DNA of 64,000 nucleotides from a virus, in the IMG/VR virus record IMGVR_UViG_3300011113_000642, positions 30,855 to 94,854 of that record. One strand, written 5' to 3'. The position numbers were made by a program, and so were the translations under genes. The notes beneath the pieces are model-generated. The model did not search any database and had not been told where the DNA came from. It was given only the letters and a program-made list of their open reading frames with translations. Shown in pieces: positions 17,147-26,070 of the stretch. How positions within the stretch are numbered: position 1 is the stretch's first letter; the number at the start of each line of letters is the position of its first letter.

Positions 17147-17982
17147 ATACAGAAAATGTTACAGCCATAATTCCAATAAGAATTGATTCACCAGAACGAT
17201 TAAAAAATATTAATACAACAATTTCCTTTTTATTAAAATTTTATAACTGTAAAATTATAGTAAAAGAAGTTGATGCAAATCAAAAAGTTTTTTTAAAAAA
17301 TAATCCAAGACTTACTTACATTTTTGAACAAACAAATGATTTATCTTATTTTCACAGAACCAAAATATTAAATGATATGTTATTTCTTGTTGAAACAAAA
17401 TACACAATCAATTATGATTGTGATATATTGATTCCACAAGAAAATATGTACAAAACATTAAAAATGTTAGAAGAGGGATATGATTTTGTTTTTCCTTATG
17501 CAAAAGGAACTTTTTTAACATATTGGAATTTTAATGATCAGCAAATAGAAAAAATTTTATCTGACACCGATACATCTTGGTTGTCTTATTTGTTAAAAAA
17601 ATACCCCATATCAACGATTCATCCAGGCTTAGAAGTATTTAAAAAATTAAATTTAGGCAAAATAATTACAGCTGGGGGAATTCAATTTATTAAAACAGAT
17701 TCATATAAAAAAGCATTTGGAGAAAACGAATCTTTTATAGATTGGGGTCCAGAAGATCAGGAAAGGTTATATAGATTTTTTATTTTAGGATATAAGATAG
17801 GCTGGATTGATTTTAACTGTGTAATTCATATGAATCACCCAAAATCAGCAGCGACTGACGCCAATAATATGTACAATCAAAAAAACCACGAATTGTGGGA
17901 TTACATTACAAGTACATTTAAAACTAAAGAACAGTTAACAGATTATTTAAAATTGTTACCTTATACAAATAGGTTTTTATGA
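17143..17982 (+). CDS. GT2/GT7-like glycosyltransferase (GT-A fold)
   Basis: 279 residues from the ATG at 17143, chosen because it forms an ATGA overlap with the fucosyltransferase stop. N-terminus VTAIIPIRIDSPERLKN is GT2-like; NYDCDILIP near residue 90 carries the DxD; DWGPEDQERLYRFFILGY near 205 resembles the galactosyltransferase C-terminal (WGxED) block, and H-x-N-H-P follows. It probably moves a hexose or N-acetylhexosamine. Substrate unknown. Confidence 0.75.
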   Translation: MNTENVTAIIPIRIDSPERLKNINTTISFLLKFYNCKIIVKEVDANQKVFLKNNPRLTYIFEQTNDLSYFHRTKILNDMLFLVETKYTINYDCDILIPQENMYKTLKMLEEGYDFVFPYAKGTFLTYWNFNDQQIEKILSDTDTSWLSYLLKKYPISTIHPGLEVFKKLNLGKIITAGGIQFIKTDSYKKAFGENESFIDWGPEDQERLYRFFILGYKIGWIDFNCVIHMNHPKSAATDANNMYNQKNHELWDYITSTFKTKEQLTDYLKLLPYTNRFL

Positions 17983-18911
17983 AAAACACAAAGTATAAAA
18001 TTATTTTTTGGGGTTATCCACTACACACCGACACATTAAGTTATGTGTGGCATGCTCTGAAGAGAGCATTTGAATATCTTGGTTATGAATGTTATTGGTT
18101 TGATGACAATACATGTCCAGATAACTTTAATTATGAAAACTGTGTGTTTGTTACTGAAGGTAAGGCATGCAATAAGATGCCTATCCTAAAGGACAATACT
18201 TATATTGTGCATTATCTACATCAACCAGAACGGTTTCTCGGTAATGTCAATAGATTGATAGACATGAGGTATATGATAGATCGCCATTTTGGTGATCCGT
18301 TGTATACATGGGAATTTGATAAAAACAATTGCATTAAATTAGATGACGGGATTTATTATGATAATAATGCAGTACCTTATGAAAAAATTTACATAGCTTG
18401 GGCTACAAATTTATTACCACATGAAATAAATTTTGAAAATCGTTTTATCGAAAGAAAACCAGTTTTTAATTTTATAGGATCCATAAGCCCGAGCCATCAA
18501 TGGGGGCAGCATGATCAAATTCAAGAATTTATGGATGAATGTAGTAAAAACAACATTGTTTGTAACCATTACAATCCTTGGGTCAACCCACAAACGGAAG
18601 AAAATTTAATAAAATTAACACAGGAGTCTATTATTGCTCCAGACTTTCGTGGTCCAAAACATTTAGAAATAGGTCTTATGCCTTGTAGGTTATTTAAAAA
18701 CATATCCTATGGCCAATTAGGATTAACAAATTCGCCAAGAGCACATTATTATTTAGAAGAGACCACCGTTTTTTCTAACTCACCGTCTGAAATATTTTAT
18801 TTAGGGATGAATAATAAGACCAACTATGATTTGATAAAAAAACAAATGGAGTTAGTCAAAGCAAAACATACTTACATAAATAGAATACGTGGGCTGATTA
18901 AATTATTATAA
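17979..18911 (+). CDS. Putative GT-B-like glycosyltransferase
   Basis: 310 residues. Opens with IIFWGYPLHTDTLSYVWHAL, a Rossmann-like GT-B start, and has a C-terminal half with FNFIGSISPSHQWGQHDQI and ECSKNNIVCNHY, then FRGPKHLEIGLMPCRLFKNISYG, reminiscent of the nucleotide-sugar side of GT-B enzymes (an E-x-G and an R-x-F motif). No firm family. ATGA overlap with the previous gene ties it to the operon. Confidence 0.5.
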   Translation: MKNTKYKIIFWGYPLHTDTLSYVWHALKRAFEYLGYECYWFDDNTCPDNFNYENCVFVTEGKACNKMPILKDNTYIVHYLHQPERFLGNVNRLIDMRYMIDRHFGDPLYTWEFDKNNCIKLDDGIYYDNNAVPYEKIYIAWATNLLPHEINFENRFIERKPVFNFIGSISPSHQWGQHDQIQEFMDECSKNNIVCNHYNPWVNPQTEENLIKLTQESIIAPDFRGPKHLEIGLMPCRLFKNISYGQLGLTNSPRAHYYLEETTVFSNSPSEIFYLGMNNKTNYDLIKKQMELVKAKHTYINRIRGLIKLL

Positions 18912-18927
18912 CAAAGTGAGTATTTAA

Positions 18928-19536
18928 ATGTTTTATAGTGATGCAAAACAAGATGAATTTATAGCTAGATTATTAAATTTTTCTAAAAAAGGTTTTTATG
19001 TTGATATTGGAAGCTGTGGTGCGATAGAATCGAACAATACTTATTTTTTTGAAAGTTTAATGTGGAATGGAATATGCATAGAACTTGAAGCTAGGTATAA
19101 CCATACTTATTCCGCTCGTAATTGCAAATATCTAAATGCAGACGCATTGAAGATAAATTATAAAAAATTATTTGAAGAAGTATCTGCTCCAGACAATATT
19201 GATTATTTGTCTTTAGACATTGACACACAGAGTGTTAATGTTTTAAAATTGTTACCCTTTGACACTTACATTTTTAAAATTATAACAATCGAACACGATG
19301 CATATCTATATGGTGACATCTATAAGTCAGAACAAACTAATATTTTGGCTTCTTTTGGATATATAAAACTGTTTGAAAATGTTTTTGTCCAACAAGTTGG
19401 TTTTAATAAATTAAATTGCCCCTTTGAAGACTGGTGGGTTCATCCTAGTTTTTTTGATTTAAACAAGTTAACTAATTTAAAATCCTGCAACGTATATCCA
19501 TCCGAAATAATAGAAAAGTTAAAAAACTATGATTAA
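18928..19536 (+). CDS. FkbM-type methyltransferase
   Basis: 202 residues. YVDIGSCGAIESNNTYFFES is SAM motif I in FkbM form, followed by the acidic GICIELEARY strand end and DYLSLDIDTQSVNVLKLLPF (motif IV region) and ITIEHDAYLYG. FkbM enzymes O-methylate sugars and polyketides. It overlaps the next gene, a second FkbM-type protein, by eight bases. Confidence 0.75.
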   Translation: MFYSDAKQDEFIARLLNFSKKGFYVDIGSCGAIESNNTYFFESLMWNGICIELEARYNHTYSARNCKYLNADALKINYKKLFEEVSAPDNIDYLSLDIDTQSVNVLKLLPFDTYIFKIITIEHDAYLYGDIYKSEQTNILASFGYIKLFENVFVQQVGFNKLNCPFEDWWVHPSFFDLNKLTNLKSCNVYPSEIIEKLKNYD

Positions 19537-20158
19537 AAAATTTTTTGCTGAACACAATTTTGACGAATATATCAGAAATAAATTTTTTTCAGATTATTCA
19601 AAACCCGGGACAATAGTTGAAGTTGGCGCAGCTACTCCGGATTTTATTTCAATGTCCAGACATTTTAAATTAAATAACTGGCGGACAATCGTTGTGGAAC
19701 CAAATCCCCATTTTGTTGAACTACACAAGCAATTAAATAATGAAATATATCCTTATGCTTGTTCATTTGAAAATAAAGATGATGTAGATTTTACATTAGT
19801 TCACGTCAATAATGGTCAAATTACAAATCATTCATTTTCTTCTTTTTATATAAAAGAAGAATATATTGCAAAAAATCACAACTGGCCCACTACATTACCA
19901 AAAACTACAATCAAAGTTAAACAGCGAACTTTAGATTTTATTTTACAAGAAGCAAACGTTAATGAAATTGACTTGCTTGTGGTTGATGTAGAGGGTTGGG
20001 AAATTGAAGTAATAAAAGGATTAACAAGAATAAAACCAAAACTTATAATATTGGAAAATATATTTAATAATATGGATTATAGAAGATATATGGTCTCCAT
20101 TGGTTATAGTTTTTTAGAACATCGTTACAACGATGATGTATACACCTTAGTATCTTAA
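19529..20158 (+). CDS. FkbM-type methyltransferase, second copy
   Basis: 209 residues. TIVEVGAATPDFISMSRHFK (motif I), TIVVEPNPHFVELHKQL (acidic E of motif II), TIKVKQRTLDFILQEANVNEIDLLVVDVEGWEIEVIKGL (the FkbM D-x-E-G-x-E core) give a confident family call. Likely O-methylation of a sugar made by this island. It shares little beyond the fold with the preceding gene, so the two may act at different positions. Confidence 0.85.
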   Translation: MIKKFFAEHNFDEYIRNKFFSDYSKPGTIVEVGAATPDFISMSRHFKLNNWRTIVVEPNPHFVELHKQLNNEIYPYACSFENKDDVDFTLVHVNNGQITNHSFSSFYIKEEYIAKNHNWPTTLPKTTIKVKQRTLDFILQEANVNEIDLLVVDVEGWEIEVIKGLTRIKPKLIILENIFNNMDYRRYMVSIGYSFLEHRYNDDVYTLVS

Positions 20159-20160
20159 AT

Positions 20161-21075
20161 ATGAATAATTCATTAGTTATTGTGACGGGAATTTTAGGTC
20201 AAGATGGTCATTACTTAAATCATATTCTTTTAGAAAAAGGATTTGACATTATTGGTATTGACAAAGTTAAAAATCAAACACATAAAAATAAAAATTATAA
20301 TTTATTATTTGAGAATCTTACAAATTTAAATGTAGTAAACAATATTGTAAAAAAGTATAAACCTTATGCGGTTTTTAATTTAGCAGGATTTTCAAATGTT
20401 TTTGACCCGTGGGCAGACCATGATACTGTAGTAGAATCAACGAGCAGAATTCCAGAAAATTTTATTAGTGCAATACGCCATCACTCCCCAGAAACAAGAT
20501 TTTGTCAGGCATCATCTTGTTTAGTATTCGGAAATACTGACACGATAGTTCAAACAGAAAAAACCGCAAGAGCCCCATCATATCTTTATGGTGTATGTAA
20601 AAATTACATAGATACCCTAATACAAGAATCTAGAAAAGATTTAGGACTTCATTTTACTTCGGCTATATTTTATAATCACGAATCACCGTATAGAGGTGAT
20701 CAATTTTTTACAAAAAAAATAATAAATTTTGCAAAAACTTACAATAAACAAAATATATTACAATTAAAAAATTTAAATGTTCAAAAAGATATTGGTTTTG
20801 CGGGCGAGTATATGGAAGCTATGTTTAAAATAGCAACATCGTCAAAACCTGATGACTATATTGTTTCCACAAATAAACTTGTAGATTTAAATTTTATTAT
20901 TGATAAAATTTGTCAGCTATCTGGTCACAATCTTTGGGACAATATTACCGTAGATGATCGACATGGTAATAACAAAATATTATGTGGCGACAATTCTAAA
21001 ATTAAAACAGAACTAAACTGGTCACCGAAATATGACTGGGAATCGACAATAGAATTAATTTGGAACAATATATAA
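20161..21075 (+). CDS. GDP-mannose dehydratase-like SDR lacking catalytic Glu
   Basis: 304 residues of extended short-chain dehydrogenase fold. VTGILGQDGHYLNHILLEKG matches the GMD-type NAD(P) site, and NHESPYRGDQFFTKKI matches GMD exactly in pattern. The active-site SSSEMFG of true GMDs reads SSCLVFG here (Glu to Leu); the YxxxK (YGVCK near residue 143) is kept. Loss of the base for dehydration argues against ordinary 4,6-dehydratase activity; an epimerase, reductase or regulatory partner of the true GMD at 22355 is possible. Confidence 0.75.
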   Translation: MNNSLVIVTGILGQDGHYLNHILLEKGFDIIGIDKVKNQTHKNKNYNLLFENLTNLNVVNNIVKKYKPYAVFNLAGFSNVFDPWADHDTVVESTSRIPENFISAIRHHSPETRFCQASSCLVFGNTDTIVQTEKTARAPSYLYGVCKNYIDTLIQESRKDLGLHFTSAIFYNHESPYRGDQFFTKKIINFAKTYNKQNILQLKNLNVQKDIGFAGEYMEAMFKIATSSKPDDYIVSTNKLVDLNFIIDKICQLSGHNLWDNITVDDRHGNNKILCGDNSKIKTELNWSPKYDWESTIELIWNNI

Positions 21076-21076
21076 T

Positions 21077-21104
21077 TTGTTTTTGATAAAATACGTGGTA
21101 TAAT
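21077..21104 (+). promoter_or_regulatory. Extended -10 promoter inside the glycan island
   Basis: TGGTATAAT (extended -10, TATAAT at 21099-21104) with a weak -35 TTGTTT at 21077-21082 and 16-base spacer. An AAGGA site precedes the ATG at 21123. It would transcribe the second half of the island separately. Confidence 0.55.
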
Positions 21105-21122
21105 TTAAACTTAAGGAAAAAT

Positions 21123-22352
21123 ATGAATAAAGAATTTAATTTACTCAGTCTTGATAGTCTTTATGTATCTGATTTTTTAAATGACAACGAAAAGCCGAGA
21201 GGTGGAAAATACTCATTAGACATTGTGCTAGATACCACAATTAATGCACCACGTTTAAAAACAGTGGCACCATCGGGTGTAATGTATGGCAAGTATTGGT
21301 ATCGTTCTGGTATCAATTCATCAATGAAAACCGAACTACAAAATATCGTAGAAACGATTAAATCACGATTTAAACTTGTAGAAAATGACATTTGGTTGGA
21401 TATTGCGTGCAATGACGGCACGCTTCTTTCTTTTGTCCCAAAGACTTGCATTCGTGTTGGTATCGATCCAGCTGACAATTCTTATGTCCAAGAATCAAAG
21501 CAATTTGCCAATGCAATTGTTCAAGATTATTTTTCTTTAAATGCTTGGCAAAAAACTCCTTTTGCAAAGCAAAAGGCAAAAGTCATCACTTCTATCGCGG
21601 TTTTTTATGATTTAGATGACCCAATGTCATTTGTAAATGACATAAAAAACGTCTTAGCAAAAGATGGTTTGTGGGTGTTACAACTAAGTTATACCCCACT
21701 TATGTTAAAGCAACTTGCTTTTGACAATATTTGCCATGAACACGTTTACTATTATTCAGTAGAAAATTTAAAAATTTTGTTTGAAAAATGTGGAATGAAA
21801 ATAGTAGACGTTGAATTAAATGATGTCAACGGAGGTTCATTTCGTGTCTTTGTTATGAACAAGGAAGGAAATAAATCAAAGTACGGGACAGCTCCTCTAA
21901 GAGACGTTGCTTCATATAGAATTGATTCACTTCTTCAATACGAAAAAACTTTAAATCTTTCTTCTATTAAAACATGGAATGATTTTAAACAAAAAATCGA
22001 TAATTTAAAAGATGAAGTAGTATCCTTTATCAAGGAAGCCAAAAAAAATGGCAAAACTGTTTGGGGATATGGCGCTTCTACCAAAGGAAACACATTATTG
22101 CAGTATTTTGGTTTAGATCATACTATGATTGATGCCATAGCCGAAAGAAGTCCCTATAAGTGGGGATTGAAGACCGTAGGAACAGGAATTCCAATCAAAT
22201 CTGAGGCAGATATGCGTCAAGCACACCCAGATTATCTACTTGTACTACCGTGGCACTTTATATCTGAATTTATTGAAAGAGAAAAAGACTACTTGGGCAA
22301 AGGTGGAAAGTTTATTGTTCCATGCCCTTCATTTAAAGTTATTGGACTATAA
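21123..22352 (+). CDS. Sugar C-methyltransferase-like, zinc-site cysteines missing
   Basis: 409 residues. Follows the plan of deoxysugar C-methyltransferases (NovU/TylCIII type): partial N-terminal domain (residues 20-75), SAM domain with WLDIACNDGTLLSFV near 91-105, the ICHEHVYYYSVENLK block near 203, and a C-terminal Rossmann-like domain (VWGYGASTKGNTLLQYF near 315). The N-terminal zinc-binding cysteines are absent: no Cys occurs before C96. It therefore may have a changed or structurally compensated N-domain. Expected role: C-methylation of a keto-deoxysugar nucleotide, fitting the GMD next to it. Confidence 0.75.
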   Translation: MNKEFNLLSLDSLYVSDFLNDNEKPRGGKYSLDIVLDTTINAPRLKTVAPSGVMYGKYWYRSGINSSMKTELQNIVETIKSRFKLVENDIWLDIACNDGTLLSFVPKTCIRVGIDPADNSYVQESKQFANAIVQDYFSLNAWQKTPFAKQKAKVITSIAVFYDLDDPMSFVNDIKNVLAKDGLWVLQLSYTPLMLKQLAFDNICHEHVYYYSVENLKILFEKCGMKIVDVELNDVNGGSFRVFVMNKEGNKSKYGTAPLRDVASYRIDSLLQYEKTLNLSSIKTWNDFKQKIDNLKDEVVSFIKEAKKNGKTVWGYGASTKGNTLLQYFGLDHTMIDAIAERSPYKWGLKTVGTGIPIKSEADMRQAHPDYLLVLPWHFISEFIEREKDYLGKGGKFIVPCPSFKVIGL

Positions 22353-22354
22353 TT

Positions 22355-23344
22355 ATGACACAAAAAATTGCTTTAATTGCTGGTGTAAACGGACAAGACG
22401 GTTCCTATTTGAGCAAATTGCTTCTTGATAAGGGATATAGGGTTATCGGTTTGAAGAGAAGAACAAGCTCAATAACAACAGATCGCATAGATGATATTAT
22501 TTCTAATCCAAATTTTGTATTAAGATACTATGATCTTTTGGATGCGGCTTCTGCTTATAGTTTAATCTCTGAGTACAAACCAGATGAAGTATATAATCTA
22601 GCAGCACAGTCTCACGTAAAAGTATCTTATGAGTTACCTCACTATACAGTGGATACTATTGTGACTGGTACTTTAAACCTTTTAGAGGCTATCAAATTAC
22701 TAAAACCAAATACAAAATTTTATCAGGCATCTTCCTCCGAAATGTTTGGAGACAACCCAGTTATTCCTGACAAGGGATATAATGAAGATTCACAGTTGAT
22801 ACCAGTATCGCCTTATGCAGCAGCTAAGGTGTGTGCCCATCATCTTGTTCAAATTTATAGAAAATCATATAATTTACATGCATCATGTGGAATTCTTTTT
22901 AATCATGAATCACCTTATAGGGGTGAAACATTTGTAACTAAAAAAATTACCATGGCTGCCGCCAAGATAAAGCTAGGAATGCAAAAAAAACTTTATCTAG
23001 GAAATCTCTATAGCAAAAGAGATTGGGGGTTTACTGGTGACTACGTAAAAGCAATGTGGCTAATGCTACAGCAAGAAATTCCAGACGATTATGTTATAGC
23101 CTCTGGGACAACCCACACGATTGAAGAATTTTTAGTTCAAGTTTTTGATTATGCCGAGTTGGGCGATTATAAACAGTTTGTAGAAATTGATTTAAAATTA
23201 TTTAGACCTTCGGAAGTGCCCTACCTATTGGGCGATTCAACAAAGGCTAAAACCAAATTAAACTGGAACACCGATACGAATATGATTAAACTTGCACATA
23301 TGATGTATGACTTTGATTATAAAAGTTTTAGTCTTAAACAATGA
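22355..23344 (+). CDS. gmd: GDP-mannose 4,6-dehydratase
   Basis: 329 residues. Cofactor site ALIAGVNGQDGSYLSKLLLD, LKRRTSSITTDRID, VYNLAAQSHVKVSYE, the intact active site ASSSEMFGDNP with Ser/Glu and YAAAKVCAH (YxxxK), and NHESPYRGETFVTKKIT. It makes GDP-4-keto-6-deoxy-D-mannose, precursor of GDP-fucose, GDP-rhamnose and related sugars. Starts three bases after the C-methyltransferase gene and overlaps the next by four. Confidence 0.95.
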   Translation: MTQKIALIAGVNGQDGSYLSKLLLDKGYRVIGLKRRTSSITTDRIDDIISNPNFVLRYYDLLDAASAYSLISEYKPDEVYNLAAQSHVKVSYELPHYTVDTIVTGTLNLLEAIKLLKPNTKFYQASSSEMFGDNPVIPDKGYNEDSQLIPVSPYAAAKVCAHHLVQIYRKSYNLHASCGILFNHESPYRGETFVTKKITMAAAKIKLGMQKKLYLGNLYSKRDWGFTGDYVKAMWLMLQQEIPDDYVIASGTTHTIEEFLVQVFDYAELGDYKQFVEIDLKLFRPSEVPYLLGDSTKAKTKLNWNTDTNMIKLAHMMYDFDYKSFSLKQ

Positions 23345-24303
23345 AAATTGCACTTATTGGCCCCGGAATAATGGAAATACCTCCCCCTAAATGGGGAGCT
23401 GTAGAAATGGTTATATGGGATAACTACAATATTTTAATGGAAGCTGGGTATCAAGTAGACATTATAAATACACCAAACCATCAAGCCATTGTAGATACGG
23501 TAAATAGAAATAACTATGATGTAATTCATTTACATTATGATGTTTTTTCTTATTTGATACCGTATTTTAAAGCTAAAGTAAAAATTTTGTCAAGCCATTA
23601 TCCTTTTATAGAAAAAAAGGAGCAATACCCCGCAGATGGTTATGATAAAATCGTAAATCATATTATCAACAATAAAGATTTTTATATTTTTGCTTCGTCA
23701 CAAAAAGACATAAACACATTTGTTTCGTATGGTGCAAATGAAGAAAAAACTTTTTTGTGTCGTTTAGGTGTAAAGCATGATTCTTATGATTACAATTTTA
23801 ATGCTTTATATGATAAAACTCTTTGTTTTTCTCAGATTGTAGATAGAAAAAGACAGTTTAAAATTCAAGATATAAATGGTATTGATTTTGTTGGGCGATT
23901 AGATGATTCAAAATTTGTAAATAAAAAAACTTATTTGGGTGAATTCGACAGAACCATTTTAAACAAAGAAATAACCAAATATACAAATTTTATTTTGTTA
24001 AGTAAAACAGAAAATACAACGCCTTTAGTTGTGAAAGAAGCGCTAATATGTGGACTTGGTTTAGTAGTTACTGAACCAGTTGCATACGAGCTCGATTTAT
24101 CCAAACCATTTATCTCAATAATACCAGAAGATAAAATTGATGATAAACAATATATTGCAAATACTGTAAATCAAAATAAAAACATCTCTATGAACATGAG
24201 AGATGAGATAAGAAATTATGGTATTACAAAGTTTGACATAAAAAATATTTTATTAAATGAATATATTCCAAAAATAAAAAAGTTAATGGAGACAGCTAAA
24301 TGA
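23341..24303 (+). CDS. GT4-like glycosyltransferase, copy 1
   Basis: 320 residues, GT-B fold. MKIALIGPGIMEIPPPKWGA then VEMVIWDNYNIL is the N-terminal loop typical of bacterial GT4 enzymes; the C-terminal half has FVGRLDDSKF and TTPLVVKEALICGLGLVVTE (the ExxxxGxP-like donor site: KEAL-x-CGL). Closely resembles the gene at 25102, with one GT-A gene between, so the trio arose by duplication. ATGA overlaps on both sides. Confidence 0.85.
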   Translation: MKIALIGPGIMEIPPPKWGAVEMVIWDNYNILMEAGYQVDIINTPNHQAIVDTVNRNNYDVIHLHYDVFSYLIPYFKAKVKILSSHYPFIEKKEQYPADGYDKIVNHIINNKDFYIFASSQKDINTFVSYGANEEKTFLCRLGVKHDSYDYNFNALYDKTLCFSQIVDRKRQFKIQDINGIDFVGRLDDSKFVNKKTYLGEFDRTILNKEITKYTNFILLSKTENTTPLVVKEALICGLGLVVTEPVAYELDLSKPFISIIPEDKIDDKQYIANTVNQNKNISMNMRDEIRNYGITKFDIKNILLNEYIPKIKKLMETAK

Positions 24304-25100
24304 AATGCAAATATACATTTTTTTATGTAGTTGGGGGAAAAGATTTATATTATGAACAACTTCAAACATCAATAAAAAGTTTGCAAAGAATTAATTCACC
24401 ATTTAAAATTAAAATTTTAGATATTGGTAAAAAACTCAAGTCAGAAAACAACATGGAAGTTATACACACCGATGTCGATATAAAAGATAAACACGTGTTT
24501 TGGCAATACAAATATAACATATGCCAAACATTAGATACTGACCATGGTATCTATCTTGATTGTGATACTGTTGTGTGTTATAATATGTTGGAAAATTTAT
24601 TCAACAAAATAGGTTCTTCTTTTGGAGCAATTCCACATTTTTATGTTAAAAATTTTGAAAACTATTTAAATATTTTTAATACAACAAAAACAAAAGAGTA
24701 TTGCGAGCAACACAACCTATCTAAGGAACATGTCTTTAATACTGCTGGTGTTTTTTTATTTTCAAATAATAAAGCCTGCAAAAATATTTTAAAAGAAACG
24801 TTTGATTTGCACAACACAGTTTATTCTGAAAAAACATCATACCAAGAAGGTTTATATGATGAAACCTTTTTGTCTACAGTTTTAAAAAATTACCACTATA
24901 CCAAATTGAATGGATCTGCAAACCATTGTTCTGCCAATCTGATGCCTATTGAAATTCAAAATAATATATTGGTTGGAAAAAATCCATTTGATGATAATTA
25001 CGAGCCAATTTTTGTTTTACACGGTTCTTCTAAAAGACAAAAAGAGGCTCAAGATTTTACTGGAAATATAAAAGAAAAAATTATAGAGTTTTGGAGTTAA
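24300..25100 (+). CDS. GT-A (GT8-like) glycosyltransferase
   Basis: 266 residues. YTFFYVVGGKDLYYEQLQTS opens a GT-A domain; GIYLDCDTVVCYNM near residue 85 carries the DxD metal site; FNTAGVFLFSNN near 155 and a C-terminal VLHGSSKR fit GT8-type retaining enzymes. Donor unknown. Sits between two GT4-like paralogues with overlap at its start and one base gap at its end. Confidence 0.7.
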   Translation: MKCKYTFFYVVGGKDLYYEQLQTSIKSLQRINSPFKIKILDIGKKLKSENNMEVIHTDVDIKDKHVFWQYKYNICQTLDTDHGIYLDCDTVVCYNMLENLFNKIGSSFGAIPHFYVKNFENYLNIFNTTKTKEYCEQHNLSKEHVFNTAGVFLFSNNKACKNILKETFDLHNTVYSEKTSYQEGLYDETFLSTVLKNYHYTKLNGSANHCSANLMPIEIQNNILVGKNPFDDNYEPIFVLHGSSKRQKEAQDFTGNIKEKIIEFWS

Positions 25101-25101
25101 T

Positions 25102-26070
25102 ATGAAAATTGCAATTGTTGGTCCTGGCTTAATGGAAATACCCCCTAAAAATTGGGGGGCGGTAGAATCATTAATATGGGATTATTATGAATATTTAAAA
25201 CAAAAAAATGTTTTGGTAGATATCATAAATCATCCAAACATGAATGAAGTCGCCAATCATCTCAATAATACAGAATATGATTTCATTCATGTTCAATATG
25301 ACGATCATGCTGGACCTTTAAGCCATCTATTAAAAAAGCCTTTTTGTACAACAATGCATTATGGTTATATAAAAGAACACTATCCAACCTATGGAGGTTG
25401 GAAACCAATTTTTGATGGTATTTTAAAAAGTCCGGGAATTTTTTCTTTATCACCAGAAATTACTAAATTAGTAAAAAGCTCTGGCTATTCTAGTTTTATT
25501 AGAACGTTGCGTAATGGAGCTAGAACTAAAGATTTTGCGTTTAAACACGAAGGAACAAAGAGCGCAGTCTGCCTTGGAAAAATTGAAAACAGAAAACAAC
25601 AAAGTTTTTTAGCAAGTAGATGTAAAAATAAATGTAACATAGATTTTGTGGGACCGATTGTAGACTCTTCCTTTAAAGAAAACAATACCTGCAAATATGG
25701 TGGTGTATGGAGCAAGCCAGATCTGTATCAAAAGATGACAGATTATAAATGTTTGGTTTTACTCAGTGATGGTGAAGCTGCACCTCTGGTTGTACCCGAA
25801 GCCCTTTCAGCTGGTTTAAGCATAGTTGTTTCGAAAACAGCAGCAGCTAATTTAGACACCTCCCTCCCCTTTATACATGTTATCGATAACCCGAAGCAAG
25901 AAAACATTGAACATATTATAAATGAAACTATAGAAAACAACTCTAAATATAGAAAACAAATAAGGCAGTATGCACTTGATGTTTTTGATTGGAATGTAGT
26001 GTGTAACGATTATATCAAATATGTGAAAGAATTTATAAATGAAACTAGCCTTTGCCACAATAGCAACTAA
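25102..26070 (+). CDS. GT4-like glycosyltransferase, copy 2
   Basis: 322 residues. MKIAIVGPGLMEIPPKNWGA and VESLIWDYYEYLK match the opening of the gene at 23341 almost position for position; KSAVCLGKIENRKQQ, CNIDFVGPIVDSSFK and AAPLVVPEALSAGLSIVVSK form the donor-binding half (PEAL-x-AGL). Overlaps the following GT6 gene by 32 bases in another frame. Donor and acceptor unknown. Confidence 0.87.
   Translation: MKIAIVGPGLMEIPPKNWGAVESLIWDYYEYLKQKNVLVDIINHPNMNEVANHLNNTEYDFIHVQYDDHAGPLSHLLKKPFCTTMHYGYIKEHYPTYGGWKPIFDGILKSPGIFSLSPEITKLVKSSGYSSFIRTLRNGARTKDFAFKHEGTKSAVCLGKIENRKQQSFLASRCKNKCNIDFVGPIVDSSFKENNTCKYGGVWSKPDLYQKMTDYKCLVLLSDGEAAPLVVPEALSAGLSIVVSKTAAANLDTSLPFIHVIDNPKQENIEHIINETIENNSKYRKQIRQYALDVFDWNVVCNDYIKYVKEFINETSLCHNSN

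Noticed and set aside
26039-26070. Frameshift joining the GT4 gene to the GT6 gene
   Set aside because: Both proteins have complete family termini; a 32-base overlap is ordinary here.
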